Assembly: GCA_020284085.1 (NCBI GenBank)
Contig: JACEVL010000832.1
Coordinates: 596,501-660,500, forward strand
From: Aporrectodea caliginosa
Taxonomy: Eukaryota; Annelida; Clitellata; Crassiclitellata; Lumbricidae
Length of the DNA stretch: 64,000 nt
Reading direction: 5' to 3'
Positions within the stretch are counted from its first letter, which is position 1; every line of letters starts with the position of its first letter. The translations under genes and the position numbers were made by a program. Positions 9,299 to 22,214 of the stretch are shown in pieces. Below the pieces are notes generated by a model. It was not told the origin of the DNA. It made no database searches and was given only the letters and a program-made list of their open reading frames with translations.

Positions 9299-10344
9299 GC
9301 AACTTATTGGGTCCACATAGGCAGCTGAGATGGGCTCTATGATGGAGCCCATCTCGGCTGAGCCTCCATGACATATTGGCAGCAGGTACCACCGTACCAT
9401 GCATTGCTGGTGCTAAGCAGGTAGTCCTTAAAGCTTGCCTTTGTGGGTTTATTATGGGCCGATTTCTTTAGTTATTTTTGGGTTAAGTAGTAAAACGGAG
9501 ATATGAAGAAAAGCTAAATGGTGTGGACTAACGGAAGAAAGAGAGTAGATACTTGATCGAGACTTGCCTCTCAAAGCCTTTTAGAAACTCACTGAAAAAA
9601 ACACGACCATAGAAAGATTCTGAAAATGTGCACCAAACACAGCTCTCTGATGCCATAGGCCTAAATGCAAATTTTAAGAGGTTTCGATTGGCTAAGTTCA
9701 GTTTAACCTTGCAACAAATGCTGCAATCAACACACAGTGCTACAAAATCCCCATTGCTCTAGCAGCCAGTAAGATTGGATATGCCTCACACTTGGGAGAT
9801 GTTCATGCTGCATTGCTGCTATATATAAATGTAACCTTCTCAGTCTTGGCAGGAAACCAGAGGTAACCGTTTCATCTCCTCCAGAAAACCCAATCATTTG
9901 CACAAAGTAGGCTACCCTTCAAAATAAAAATGTCATTAGGGGCCTACAACTTTTCAAAGACATATGCATTCTCGCAAATTGTTGGCAAACAAGGTTCCAA
10001 TGGATATGAAGCTTATAGAATGCCGTCCAAAACTTCTACTTTGTAAACATTAGGTGCAGCTTTCGATCAGTGACTCTGTTGACTAAAAACTCAATTTTGA
10101 TCACTGCGCTCAAGTTTTCATAAATCTCTAAGACGAAACCAATAGAAAATGTTTATTATAAATGTAATTATAGCGATTGTTATTATTTATCAACACTAAT
10201 ATTTGTGAAGGCGGGAAATTGATAAGGAGATAGTTGTTCCATAAGTTGCAGAGACCCAACCACTTCTATTAAGTACGGTATACAGTTGATTTGCCTATCA
10301 AAGCATAGATTTTTGTCAGATCAGTAGTTATTACTTTTCTAATC
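9299..10344. other. no feature recognised
   Basis: Single-copy-looking AT-rich DNA. No ORF above background and no terminal repeats were seen. Confidence 0.5.
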
Positions 10345-11480
10345 ATGGCCCTAATGTAAACCTGTGTGCATTAGATATGTCTGAAGCTTTTGATAAAGTA
10401 AATCACTATGCATTATTCAGCAAGTTAATGGATAGATCAGTCCCGTGTGAGTGTTATGCAGCCTCATAAGTTGGTATAGTACTAGTGCCGCCTATGTCAG
10501 ATAGGATAACATGTTGTCTGATGATCATTCTAGCTTGTCGAGTTCGGTATGGTGATGTGCTCTCACTAATACTCTTTGCTGTATACATGTATGTCAGTGA
10601 CATTATAGAGAAGTCAAGGAGGTCCAGCCATGGATATTGGATTGGAAAGCTGTTTTGGAGTGCATTATGCATGCCGATGACTTTATTTTAATGTTGGCAT
10701 CTCTCTGTGACCTACAACCTATGGCTGGCATTTGTATTGAAGAATCAAGAGTACTGACATGAAAATAAAATGTCAATAAATCTCAGGTGATGAGGACTGG
10801 CCCATCTTTTTGTACAGTATATAAAAATGATTAGTGTAGCCTAAATAGTGTTCAAATTAACTATGTTGCAAAACATGAATATTTGGGTTGTGTTCTTGTT
10901 TCTGCCAAATCATTTAAAGTTAATTTGCATGAAATGACAATCAAGTTCTACAAATCTTTCAACTCTTTGTATAGTCAATGTGGCAAGTTCACTGAACCAG
11001 TAATACTGGTCCAGTATTACTGTATCTTGTTAGAACTCATTGCATACCATTCTTGTTGTACGGAATTGAAGCTGTGGGCCTCAGTTGGAAAAAATGGATT
11101 ATTAACAATTGTCATGAGACTGGTTTGTTAAATGGTACTAGTATTTTGTACTTGCTCTTTTAAAACGTGTATTACGCCAGCCATTATTATTAGGGTGACC
11201 GGCAAGATGAGTCCTATGTGACTTCACCGGTAGCCCACCACTCGGTTTGTAAAATTTGTGTATTGTCATTTTCCTTTATTTTGTGGTGAATAAACTACTT
11301 ACTTACTTACTTACTCAGTAACAGTGAACCGAACACACTAAACTACACCTCAAGCAATTCCACCTTCAAGATCTTCAAGCTCTCCTATTGCAGTGTTGAA
11401 GACATTCTGCATTTGACACAGGAACCTAACATCAAGGTCCTTCAGGGACTGCTCGCTGTCAAGAACAAGACTCTTTCGAA
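10345..11480 (+). pseudogene. decayed LINE ORF2 copy, same family as 741-3515
   Basis: The segment matches the RT and C-terminal part of the 741-3515 protein. It has LCALDMS then AFDKVNH at about 10360-10410, SLILFAVYM and a degraded DD region near 10560-10690, then AKSFKVNLHEM and FYKSFNSLYSQC near 10905-10985. A final block near 11320-11415 reads as SEPNTLNY...FKIFKLSYCSVEDIL against the intact SELNSLEY...CKIFKICHSSVASVL. Multiple frameshifts and stops show it is dead. An unrelated insertion occupies 11130-11316. Confidence 0.85.
11130..11316 (+). mobile_element. LINE 3' tail with (ACTT)n, inserted in the dead LINE
   Basis: The LINE homology breaks at about 11130 and resumes at about 11318. 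The inserted DNA ends in GTGGTGAATAAACTACTTACTTACTTACTT, a 3' UTR with AATAAA and an (ACTT)n tail. Related tails in opposite orientation, starting (AAGT)n, occur at 59889 and 61887. No flanking target duplication was resolved. Confidence 0.65.
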
Positions 11481-12255
11481 GAGGGAACACTGTTGTAAAC
11501 TTTGTGTACGATCTTCTATGCACATAGTATAATTTGTATTAAGGAAACTTGGCCTATCTGTTTAATTAGTATACTATAATATATAGGCAGGTCTTTAAGA
11601 GAGTTGTGAAAGCAAGGAGGTAGAGAGTTCGAGACGAAGGAACCAGCAACAAGTTTTGCAAAGTATCTTTTCTTTGAAACTTAACTGTCATCAGCACACA
11701 TGATAAAAATGCATAGAGATATTGATGAAACAACGTACCAAACTTCACTCTTATTCTAAACAAAGCTTAATTACTGATAAAATTTAAAATCCTAATATGC
11801 CAATTTGAGAAAACAATGTCTCACAAATCATAGCTTAGAATATTAATATAAATGTTATCTGTGGCACACCTGCAAACTAAAATCTGACAACATTCCTTTA
11901 AAATCCAACATTATTCCAAGCTAAAGACAGAAAGTTTAAACCAAAGAAACTAAGAAATAGTGTAAAAGAACAGATTCAAGGTTCACAAATGTACAACGCA
12001 GTTCAAATTTCAGCACATTAAGACATACATAAGTTCCGTTTTAAAATAGGTCTTATACATATGCATACATGTCAACACAACTAGTACTGGATAGAATACA
12101 TACTGTACGGGTAAATACTTAAAGCTAGTGTTGATAAGCAAAGCGTAGTCTATGTACAGCTAAATACCCCGTAAAGCGTACATATGATTGTTACACAGAT
12201 GCATTTGACGGATATAAAGGCTAAATTTGGCAGGTTTGAGACAGTGTTGTTCTTG
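11481..12255. other. start of duplicated region, no gene
   Basis: From about 11590 the sequence (for example GGAACCAGCAACAAGTTTT) resembles 53700-53740 and marks the left limit of the segmental duplication. No coding or structured feature was recognised. Confidence 0.5.
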
Positions 12256-12810
12256 ATTTGCCTCGAGTTTTAGTTTAAGTTATTAGTCTCACATGCAAGG
12301 TGTTTTAGTTATTATTACTTTTAGTTATTTTGTCAAGTTTTAGTTATTATTAGTTTCAAATGCTAGGTGTTTTAGTTATTATTACTTTTAGTTATTTTGC
12401 CAAGTTTTAGTTTTAGTTATTACTAGTTTCACATGCTAAGTGTTTTAGTTATTGTTAGTTTTAGTTAATTCACAGAGTCCAACAATTCATACAGCCTTCG
12501 AATCAACGATGCAATTGCTACAACCTGCTTCCAATCAATTCTTAAAATAGACCCATACTCCACTAGTTTTAGGTCTACCACCTAAATTTAGTTCTAACAC
12601 CTTATAAAATTCCAAAGATCAGAGGATTACCGAATGAACTGCTGATCATAAAACACGTATATCCAAAGACATTTAAAAACCTAAGACGTTACGTTTTTGT
12701 TGTGTGATTTCGTTTAGGTTTTCGTTACAAGTTTTCCTTATTATTAGCTTTGACATTTTTAGTTTCATTTTTTATTTCATTAACGTTTTTCTTTTAGTTT
12801 TACTAGAAAC
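12256..12810. mobile_element. TTTTAGTTATT-rich repeat element
   Basis: This begins GCCTCGAGTTTTAGTTTA and contains ~75-85-bp tandem units rich in TTTTAGTTATTATTAG. Related copies start GCCTCGAG at 28130 and 53795. The best right end, at 54285-54336, reads TTTTCATTAACGAAAATAAC followed by ACTA, a TAG...CTA style end typical of some hAT MITEs. Exact boundaries in this copy are uncertain. Confidence 0.55.
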
Positions 12811-13336
12811 TTATCTAGATTTGAAGAAAATTGTATGTTAAGAACACATAATGTCTAAATTAATCAAATCAATCAAGTGCATATCACATACCACAGCAAT
12901 ATGTAACAGGTAAAAAGGTAACAGAAGAAAATGATGCCATTGTTTCAAAGTCAAAACAAGGTCAATCAGAACTATGCAAGTAAATGGTCCTTCGAGTTGA
13001 CTAGACCAGTCTGTACCCTAGAGGCACACTGCTGTTTAAGTTTGAGTACAGTGAAAATTATAACACTTTTTCTCAGTCACAACAATGATGACAATGGTTG
13101 GTTTACGAGACAGAACTGATTAGGACAATTGCCAGAAAGGAAATGTTAAGAGGAAACAAGAATGAATAAAAGTGTAAGTTAAGGAACCAGTTCATCTCAC
13201 AATATGCAGTACCTAAAGAAAGCCAGAATGCAAAAACCAGAAGTTCTATTCAGTTCTAGCAGGCTATTTTATAATTTGACCCACAGAGAAGACAAAATGC
13301 TACAAATTAAAAACATCAAGGCATGCTTATATATAC

Positions 13337-13475
13337 AACATAAGACTCTGTGACCTCGGCAGAGAAAAAGGAACCACTTGTTGGAAACGGACTTGGTTAT
13401 TATAAAACATAACAGACTCTGTGTGACCTCGGTAGAGAAAAAGGAACTACTTCTCACGAACAGACTTATTAACAT
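13337..13475. repeat. ~75-bp tandem duplication, two units
   Basis: Units start AGACTCTGTG and contain GAGAAAAAGGAAC and ACTTGTTGGAAACGGACTT or variants. Copy B (55192-55400) has three units, so unit number changed after the segmental duplication. Confidence 0.8.
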
Positions 13476-13599
13476 ATTTTATAAGCATATACCTTAGTCT
13501 TAATGGCCTGTACGCCGGATATACCCCAGGGCCCAGTGGTCTAGAATGGGCTCCTACATTAGCTGCACCTGCTCCCACGGACTTTCACTGAAGTATTTT

Positions 13600-13695
13600 T
13601 TAGACTTAAAACTGTAATTTTTGGCCTTGCTGGAATCAGGAGCACCTCTGAATAGTCCCCTTGAAGGGATGCTATATAAATTTATGAATGAATGA
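13600..13695 (+). mobile_element. LINE/SINE 3' end, GAATGAAT tail
   Basis: The tail block with AGTCCCCTTGAAGGGATGC, GCTATATAAAT and GAATGAATAAAT matches 55530-55632 and 8900-9090. It was present before the segmental duplication. Confidence 0.65.
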
Positions 13696-14667
13696 ATAAA
13701 TGTCCGGCGCCCAGATATATGCCGGCACCTTATTACAGTACTGGATTATTCTGGCATCAACGCACCGACTCAAGGACTGTGCTGATCTGGCAAATTTCAT
13801 GCTTTGTAGCATGATATTACACCAGACTAGGCTTATGTTGTATTTGGCAACATAATTTATAGATAAGCGTTCTTGTAGCCAAGCAACAGTACTGAACAAG
13901 GGTTCTGTCTGTGAGTAGACAAGATCAGATGCTTGAACCATTTTCAGCAGCAAGAAAATCAAATGACATGGTACAAGAAACGTACTTTTCACTAGTCTTG
14001 CTGGAGATGGCTATGCTGATTGCACACATTCTGTATCAGAAAAACTATGACAGACTGAATGAGTCGTTTTGCAGAACTGTTTCTTGTGTTCAGCTGTTTG
14101 TTGTTCTTGATTTCAGATCCGAGTTTTTGCAAAGACTCATAAAGCAACCTTATTTCTGCATAATTTTGTTTGTGCATCAGATATAACCGAAAAAAATAAT
14201 AAATATGTATCAGTAGGGACACTTATGAAATTCTCACAGTTTTGCTTATTTTGTGTGGCATCAGGAATTAATGGCCTCTGGCCGTTAAGAGGTTAAGGAA
14301 GTCAGAATTAAAATTTCAGGACTTTTGTTCCAGAATTTAAGCACTTTTGAAACGATATAAAATATCATTTGGTGAAAAATAAAACCTCTCTACTCGATAC
14401 GTTAAAAACAGAATTTGGCCTTAATACAGCATGCAACATAATACAGTTATGGCACAATGAGACAGATATATGGATGCATTATTTAGATGTAAAAATCCCT
14501 ATTCATGGTTTTTTGAGTAAAGGCCACTTTCTGGATGATCTAATAAACAAGTTCTATTCTCTGCCAAGATCACATATTATGACGACATCAACTGCATTTC
14601 CCAGACTTATCTAAAAGTCTATGGCCTGACTGCTTTTCCCATCAGAAGACCAGCAAATGCCTTCTGA

Positions 14668-14989
14668 TTAGACAAATGCATTTTGGCCTTCTGTCACATC
14701 CCTGGAAGAGCTTGTCAAATGTTCCACCTCTTCAGCTTTTGCTTCATTTTGGCCTTCCATCACATCCCTGGGAGTGCTTTTCAACTGTTCCACCTCTGCA
14801 GCTTTTGCTTCATCAGCTTTCTTTTTAATTTTGAGAGCAATTATTGTAGATGCTGCAATTCCTCCTGCAACAGCAGCCACAGTTACACCGGCGATGATAG
14901 CTGAAGAACCCCGAGGTGCTTCAGCTTCAGGTGTCGATGCTGTCGTCTGTGCTGCTGCTTCTGCTGCTGCTGCTGCTTCTTGTGCATTC
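14668..14989 (-). CDS. TPM/MOLO1-like membrane protein gene A, coding exon 5 (last)
   Basis: Last coding exon of the spliced gene whose first exon is at 30932-31133. The acceptor is TCTGTTTTTAG at 14990-15000 and the stop TAA is at 14668-14670. The first base completes a codon begun in exon 4 (AG plus G, Arg). It encodes an Ala/Glu-rich linker, a Pro/Thr/Glu segment, one transmembrane helix (SSAIIAGVTVAAVAGGIAAS) and a KIKKK stop-transfer. The tail after it is charged and carries two similar repeats (LKSTPRDVMEGQN and LTSSSRDVTEGQN). The predicted topology is extracellular TPM domain, single pass, short cytosolic tail. The paralogous exon 56660-56933 keeps acceptor, phase and architecture, which argues for real coding. 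The Met upstream of the splice site in this frame is intronic. Confidence 0.8.
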
Positions 14990-16789
14990 CTAAAAACAGA
15001 TGTAGACAAAGTCCTTTAAATCATAACTGAACAGTTTCCATTAAAAACCCATTACAACAATTCCTCAATCAACAATAAGATACAACTAATCAGATGTTAC
15101 CCTCCTTCCAAAGCTCAGAAGTGCACACACAAACATACAATAGAACATCGAGCTGCTGTGAGCAACTGAGCATGACAGATTTTCTCAAAGTTCCTACACA
15201 ATGACTGCCTCAACAGAGGCTTGATCTACTATCCACATTACAAGCAGAGCACTCTAACCCATTAGCTGCATAGCCCTTGTTAAGTAATCAGTGAAAACAT
15301 GCAGGGCTACCTAAGCTTTACAACACCTACTAAAAGAAAATGATATTGTGGACCTAGCAAAAGTAATGTGATTGAGAATTTACAAAAGTACTCTAATTTG
15401 AATTGAATCGAAGTTTTTTGTATTGAACAGCAACTAGCAATCAGTAATTCATTTCAATCAAGGAAATCTTGCAAGGCATCCAGAGGTGAGACAAATAAAC
15501 AACAGATCCTGGCAACAGGGTCACCCAATTTCTTTTAACAGATTCTGAGACAGCGATTTAAACAATAGCATATTATGTTGGGTTTTGTCAACTGTGCATG
15601 ATCTTTCTCGATCCTTCTACCCTCTATTATCTAAGGTTTTGAGAACTATATCAACCATAAGCTTTTGCAGAATCTTCAATTCTGGCCTATGCTCTCAGAT
15701 CATATCCTCCCAGTCATCTAAGGAGGGTTAGAGCTGAACCCAAGCACTACTTGGGGTAGAGTGACTTTTCACAAACTGATTTCAAGAACTGTAATCGGGA
15801 TAGTGTGTCTTTTCAAGATATCAAGAACTCTAATCGTGGATAGTGCAAGTGTCTTTTCAAGATCTCAATATCAATCATGCCTAGATGAAACACAGCATTT
15901 GTCTCAAACAAAAGAAAGGGAATTCTAGAAAGATGGTGCTGTGAATGATATGGATAATGGCTTCAGGTAAAGGCTGCAAGCAAAATGGACAAATGGTTCA
16001 CACACAGCAAAGAACTGTACTGAAGTGTTGCTCATCATGTTGAAGACAAGAAGCACAATCCCTCAGACAATCTGCATCAAGCCAAGCTCACACTTCTGGT
16101 CCCATCTGGCAACCATTATTCGGATTTTTAAGTGACTAGGTCTCAAAACCCCAATTTGTGTAATCAGAGGATTAGCACATTTAAGATTTCATATGTATGG
16201 AATTTCGGAAATGAAATCAACCAAAATTAACAGGATTTGCTGGTTTATTAAGTACATACATATAATATATACTGCAGTGCTGCATGTACTGGAATATCGG
16301 CTATTCCTTAAAATCCTTAAGACAGCCAAGTTCATAGTGCTTTTGCGGACTCTTAAAATGCACTTTACAAGAGTCCAGATATATACATATTATGGTATGC
16401 AACCAATCAAATTTTTCAGTTTATTCTACATGTACTTACCAGTTGAAATCTCTCCTTACTAGCCAACAGAATGCAATATTGTCTGTTAAGAATAAAAGTT
16501 CATCTATATGCAAACAGTACATGGATATCAGATAAGTGGAAAAGTCACCACTGGTGGGCTCTCATGTACATGTAGAACCCTTCCAGACTTGACAGTTGAT
16601 ATTACATTCAGAGTGTCCGATTCATTTTGCATTGAAAATGAGGAATGACGTTTACTGTACATGCTTATAAGCTGATTTTAGGTTTTCACAATTGACTAGG
16701 TTTTCTCGAAATATTTTAGGTTTTGTCAACTGATTTTAGTTTTTTGCTGGTAATGAAGTAGAAGGTTAAACACAAGGTTGTGATGTTAC
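14990..16789 (-). other. intron 4 of gene A
   Basis: Bounded by the donor of exon 4 (GTAACATC) and the acceptor of exon 5. It aligns over most of its length with copy B. No further coding signal was seen. Confidence 0.7.
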
Positions 16790-16914
16790 CTGTATGCGAT
16801 CAGCGTTTCGTTTACGACACCTACAAAATTTCCTATGCTGCAGCATTTTTCAATTTGTTCTGTCTCATTGGCTGAGAGCACGATGTTCACAGCAGATCCC
16901 ACGTCCAAGAAACA
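16790..16914 (-). CDS. TPM/MOLO1-like gene A, coding exon 4
   Basis: A 125-nt exon with acceptor GGTTTTCTGGCACAG and donor AG|GTAACATC. It starts in phase 0 and ends with two bases, so it joins exon 3 (which ends in phase 0) and exon 5 in frame. It encodes 41 residues starting CFLDVGSAVNIVLS and ending GVVNETLIAY, the C-terminal part of the extracellular domain. The copy B exon (60977-61116) has identical splice sites and phase but five more codons and several substitutions. Conservation of splice sites amid noisier flanks supports an exon. Confidence 0.8.
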
Positions 16915-17039
16915 CTGTGCCAGAAAACCAAAAATGCACCAACTCATCAGACAGCAGTTTAATTATAGTCATTATGCTACGTGTTAGATTGGATAACACT
17001 GTTACAGGTTTAAAGCGGTCTTTGTGCTGGTGCACAGGG

Positions 17040-17275
17040 TGACCTGGTTCTTCCTCTGGTTCAAGCTTCTGCTAAGCAGCAAAGAAGCTTCTCTGTGGTT
17101 GGTCCAAGTTTTTGGAATAGGTTGCCTAGCAACCGTAGTCTTTCTTTACCTCTAATCTGTAAGCACTTGAAACCATGCCTTTGATCATGTCTTCTGTCAC
17201 TAGGTAAGCAGTCTTTCTTCTTTCTTGCAAATGTGCTACATAAACCTGTGAATACCGTACAATTACAAGAGCAGT
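17040..17275 (+). pseudogene. LINE reverse-transcriptase C-terminus and 3' tail
   Basis: The + strand reads LPLVQASAKQQRSFSVVGPS, then FWNRLPSNRSLSLPLICKHL, then stop. This is the conserved C-terminal block (F-V-G-P-x-x-W-N-x-L-P) of many L2/CR1-like LINE ORF2 proteins. The tail GTGCTACATAAACCTGTGAAT follows. It lies inside intron 3 of gene A, and its copy is at 61240-61470, so the insertion is older than the duplication. Confidence 0.75.
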
Positions 17276-17972
17276 GTCAGTCGTCCATTACATCGCTGTA
17301 ATCTGCCAAAAACATCAACTCAAACTAAGACTTTCCAGAGGGATAGTTAAATGATAAAACTCTTGCTTGAATAGATCTTGAAAGACGTGGTTTGATACAC
17401 ATAACCCCTCTAGGTCGACTCAGCCTTCACCTCCATAAGGGGAGCTGTAAAATGAGTGGGTGCTTAACAGGCTGCCAAGACATTTGTTCAATAAGATCAT
17501 GAAATTTGTACCAGCATGTTTCAATGTTACTTTCTGTGGTTTGTCAGTAAGCTTGTCAATAAACACAAATATTATTATATGAGATTCAGCTGGATTTATA
17601 TTCGTATCCATGTTAGGAAGCTACAAAGTTATCAGTGTCTGATCAGCTTCAAGTCTAGCATTCATTGAGTCAATGAAGTCGGAGTCTGCTGCATGCAGTT
17701 GTAACTCATCAGGGGTTGTGCACCAGTAACTCCATATGATTAAGTCTAAAGTTATACACTTAATGTCTTCAAAATTACACTGGTTACCCTTCCAGCTTGG
17801 ATCCAATTCAAAGTTTCAGTCCTTGTATACAAGGCACTTCCTAGCACCAAACTACATTGCTTGACTTATGCATTCCCCCATTAATCCCACCACGAAACAC
17901 TTAAATAGCATCCAGCTTTTTTGAGGGAGAACCCTTCTCTTTCTCTTATCTCATTTTGCAAATGATTGAAAA

Positions 17973-18747
17973 CAGGGTTGGCAAGTTGTTGCCATCGCCG
18001 GTTATAACCGGTTATTGCCATGGCAATAACCGTCCCGGCAACAACCTCTTGGCAATAATGGCAACAACCTCTTGGCAAAAATGGCAAAACCTTTGGCAAA
18101 AATAGAAACAATTAATTATTGTGGTAATAAAATATGGAATCTTCACAGTTAGCTTCATTTTTTATTTCTTATGACTTACTACTTTACAGAATTGATTGAT
18201 TTAAAATATATAATGCCTTAAATCAATCAGGTTTTTCCTGATAAAAATCACCTGATTTAAATAACCATATAATTTCATTGTAATAAAAGACATTTACAAG
18301 TTTTACATATTAAGTACAGTCAATATCGAATTGTGTAATTATGAATTAGAAATTTTGCCAAACCACTGGCTTCTATACACTACTAATAAATTATATACTA
18401 CCAAGTAAGTATATAGAAAAGGCAATGACCCTGTTGACCTGAATTGCAGTGCAAATGGCAGTTTATTTTGGAACAGTTGAACTGTAGGTCAGAATTTATC
18501 TTATCTTAATCTCATATAGTTGACTTTAACTACATTTACTACAGTAGTTTTAAGAAACATTTATTATAACTATGCAATGCCAGTCTGTGCAGTGAAATTT
18601 GATTTTAATTTGCCTTGTGCTTACTTTGGAGAAAATGGGCAACAACTGGCAATAACCGGCCGGCAACAACTGGCAATAACCGGCAATAACCGGTTATTGC
18701 CACTGTCCCGGCAACAATAGGTTGTTGCCGGCATTAACCCAACCCTG
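17973..18747. mobile_element. 775-bp hAT-type element private to copy A
   Basis: Inverted ends CAGGGTTGG and CCAACCCTG are flanked by an exact 8-bp duplication ATTGAAAA (17965-17972, 18748-18755). Both subterminal regions carry runs of GGCAATAACCGG/GGCAACAAC words, inverted relative to each other. It is non-coding and absent from copy B. Confidence 0.9.
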
Positions 18748-18755
18748 ATTGAAAA

Positions 18756-19377
18756 CTATTCTCCAGCTACCCAAGCTTTTGAGGCGAATTCAGAAATTAG
18801 CGGGATATACGTACCTGACTGATAATAATGACCTGGGACCACAGTTTGGTCTTCTACTGGTTGAGCACCATTACCATTGACTGGCTATTACAAGATGCTA
18901 TATACAAATTTCCAGATCCATGCGTACAGACATGAGTACACAATTCATGTTCATATAAGTCACCAAATGCTCTTTATAATGTTCACTCACATTGTCTCCT
19001 TTCATAGTCATTAAGTTTATATTTGATGATTTTGGTCAGATATTCTTTCTTACTATTTCTCCTTTCGTGCTATTTTCAATAAATTTTTGACATTGTTGAC
19101 TATAATACTTTACTGAAATATCATTTTCTAACGATCCTCTTGTGTGACTGTTCTTTCCTGTCCATGACCAGTCCTTGGTTCCACCCACATCATCTGGTCT
19201 CCAGTTTCCTTCAGAGAACTTCATCCTATTGATCCCCAGTTCTCTTCTGCGTACCACGGGAATCCATCTTGGTGTATAAAGCATCAACCTCTATAGTGCA
19301 AGCGTAGACTGCACAAAGCATCAGCCAGTGGTGCACCAAAATCAAGCCACAGTCAGGTCAGCATTCTGAAAGTTAGA
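18756..19377. other. intron 3 sequence, no feature recognised
   Basis: AT-rich DNA between two hAT insertions. Nothing coding or repetitive was recognised. Confidence 0.5.
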
Positions 19378-19860
19378 GATGCAGCCAGGGCCGTAAATCC
19401 TGGGGAGGGAAGGGAGGGAATTCCCTCCCCACTTTTCAGCTTGGGAAGGGAATGTGAAGGAATTCCCTTCCCACAAATTTGTCTAAACTGTGAATATTTA
19501 AACCCCAGTGGCAGTCGCTACAATCTGTTCCTTTGTGACGGGCAGTCAGACGAACAGACTGCTAGCCTTTCTGCCGTGCACCCAGGTTATCGGAGAGGCC
19601 TATACCGACTGACTGACTGGCAGAGCTTGCAGAGGTAGGCCTATACCGGTCAAGGCTTGTAAGATTGATAGACCCTGATAACCTCTACATAATGAGGTCA
19701 ATCCTCAAACTTTCTTGTGAAGTCTCATATAGGCCCCGCACATAATACCCTGTATACGTGACTCGGCTCCAGCATCAGCAGGAAGATACATCAAGTAGCC
19801 TCCCACACACATTCTTGTCATGCATGAGACGAGGGTTTGCAGTGTATATCAAATTTCTAG

Positions 19861-19989
19861 CAGAGGAGGAAGTCAAAGAGGAATAGCAGAAGAAGGAATA
19901 GGAGGACGAAGTGGAGGAGGGAAAAAAGAAAGAGGAAGAGGTAGAGGAGGGGAGGAGGAGGAAGGGGAGGAGGAGGAAGAGGGGGAGGT
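19861..19989 (+). repeat. polypurine tract
   Basis: About 130 nt are almost pure A/G on the + strand (GGAGGAAG, GAGGAGGGGAGG motifs) inside the hAT element. Such tracts can adopt triplex structure. The Glu/Gly-rich and Ser-rich ORFs here are composition artefacts. Confidence 0.85.
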
Positions 19990-20549
19990 TAGTGGTCATT
20001 AGGATGTAGGATGGATTTAGTCTAAGCCACGAACCTCTGGATAATATTAATAGGAGCCCTTGCCTCAGCGAAATCCAGCTGTGGCATACACCGCATTTTG
20101 GACTTAACTGTCACGACACATACATGTAGGTTTAGATGTCAATATCAATAATAAAGTGACCATTGTGGAGGTAAGTTCATTCGCTGTTCATCAGTCTTAC
20201 ATTATAGATCTTATTATTTTTGCAGTCAAAGTTTTTCTGTTTTATGCATATTTTATTTAAATCTGGTTGAAAGGTTTTATTTCTTGTGGAAATATCTAAC
20301 CACGTCTGCAAGTGATTTGGCAGGAAAAGCTTTAGCTTTAGCAAAGCAATATCCTGGCTGGCCTTAATGGTCAGGATTTCATAAGTCATAACAGAAATGC
20401 AACATTTATCCTCTGTACATAAGGCAAATTTTGGATGCACCCAGTTAACATCATTGGACCTGTTGTACTTTTTAACACAGTACAATCCTTTGGATATTTC
20501 CAAACGCTTGTGTCAGCTTACGTATACTATACATGTTGACAATTTCATC

Positions 20550-20750
20550 AACAGTAGCCTCTGCAGAGAGACCATTCGGCAAACTCAAGATGATTAAGAG
20601 TTTTTAGGGTCTATAATGTCTCATTAACATCTGGTGCATTTGGCCAGGTTGAGCATTGAGTCTAATATTGCCAGAACAATTGATTTTGAAACTGACATCA
20701 GAAATTTGGGGGGAAAAGGCCAGGAGTGCTTCTTTGTTAAGCAAATAAGC
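20550..20750 (+). pseudogene. hAT transposase C-terminal dimerisation region, decayed
   Basis: Across frames the + strand gives a degenerate SAER-like start with KMIKSF, then GSIMSH, LVHLARLSIESNIA and IDFETDI. The order AER-F-S-K-L-x-x-I-K then TMS then LA-LSIE is that of the hAT C-terminal dimerisation domain. Stops and frameshifts interrupt it. The clearer sister copy is at 43670-43800. Confidence 0.65.
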
Positions 20751-22214
20751 CTATATTAAGTTTTTAAAAAGCATGATCATTTTCTTATTAGTGACAGTGG
20801 TGTGGTGGCTTCCAAGTTTTTCTTTAATTGAGTCTTCATAACTCCATTTGAATTCCTGATTGAAGTAAAGGCACACAGTCACAATTGGTTCATTTACAAT
20901 GAATCAATCATTTATTGTCAATGATTGGTATGACAGCTGTTTTAACTTCTTAAAGTAAATTTTCAATGCTTACTGCTGTTTTGTTATCTTTGGACAGCTT
21001 CAGGGGCTTCGCTCCTCTGACCACTGAGGGCCTTGACCATGGGCTTCCCACATAAATAATAATAGCTCAATAATACGTTTTGCAGACTTAGTTCATGCAG
21101 CAAGTAATAGGCCTATTGCTTTGTTAACTGTTATTTTAGCATTATAATTTAAAGTATAAAATACTCAAAACATTTTTAAGTAAAAGTAGGCTATCAATAT
21201 TGTCATTCCATTGTATTTTAAATACAGGTAGAAAATACTTATATAGTATTTAAAGAAGTATTTTAAATACTTGTATTTAAAATACTTCCTGTCACAAAAT
21301 AAAAATAGTAAGAAATAAATAAGAACAAGAAGGAAACACGTTCGACCAAATAACCACAGTTTTGCACATGTAGACTTAATACAAAACTTGACAAGCTGGC
21401 CAAGTATTACCCCGTAAAAACTTTTTTGCCCCCTGAAAAAAACTGAAATGACGTCCCTGAAAGTGACTGGGAAACCAATGCCGCTCGTCGTTAAAGTGTT
21501 AACCTAATGGGTAACTGAATTCAGTGGGCTTCTTAAGTGAACGTGCAGTTTCCCTCCCCACATTTTGAAACAGATTTACGGCCCTGGATGCAGCCTATGA
21601 TGGATAAGCCAACTGAATAAGATGGTGAGTATGTGAGCCTCGATGTCTGTAAATACAACTGCAGCTAAGCAAATACAAATCAAGTAAATTTTGCAATTTA
21701 CAACTATAAAAACATCCAGGCTGTGTTCCTGAGACTACTTTCTCTGGCAACTGTATGCGACGTTGGACCAAGACCTATCTCAATCCGTACATGAAAATTT
21801 CCAGTACTGAAATGATAGACATGATTATGCTAATTCCGTTCTTTATCCCACCTCTTCTCATAATATCAAACGATTTTAATGGGTACAGAACTTGGCGGCA
21901 CATCTTGTGTGGCCTAGTAGCAAAGTCTCATTCACTGATCTTCTGTCACAACTCAACTGGCTTCCTATCTAAACTTCTCAAGGCATATTGATTTAAATTG
22001 GCTACCATCACTAATCAACTCCTTCATACTCCGCAACCTGCTGACCTCCAATTCACAATTGACTATCATGTTCCTGCCCGTTCAACATGATCCAGTGATC
22101 CTCTGAAGCTTCAACGTTTTGTTGGTAAGGCACGTGCTTTCACTACAACCTCACCCACTATCCCAGAAGTAGCTTGCTATTGACGATGCTGTAGAAATTG
22201 TCACCATTGCATTG

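Larger units (their letters stand above)
19386..21586 (+). mobile_element. 2201-bp hAT element, degenerate, private to copy A
   Basis: The ends are CAGGGCCGTAAATC and GATTTACGGCCCTG, flanked by the exact 8-bp duplication GATGCAGC (19378-19385 and 21587-21594). The interior at 20180-20900 is related to the interior of the 40991-44904 element. It contains a decayed transposase end and a 130-nt purine tract. Confidence 0.92.

Noticed and set aside
14990..15009. Met (MSTSV) as start of the last-exon ORF
   Set aside because: It lies in the intron upstream of a strong acceptor, and the same arrangement occurs in copy B.
17120..17150. X-box GTTGCCTAGCAACC as a regulatory site
   Set aside because: The palindrome encodes the conserved RLPSN part of a LINE protein fragment and is not near a promoter.
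19775..20002. Glu/Gly-rich and Ser-rich ORFs
   Set aside because: They are products of a purine tract inside a hAT element.
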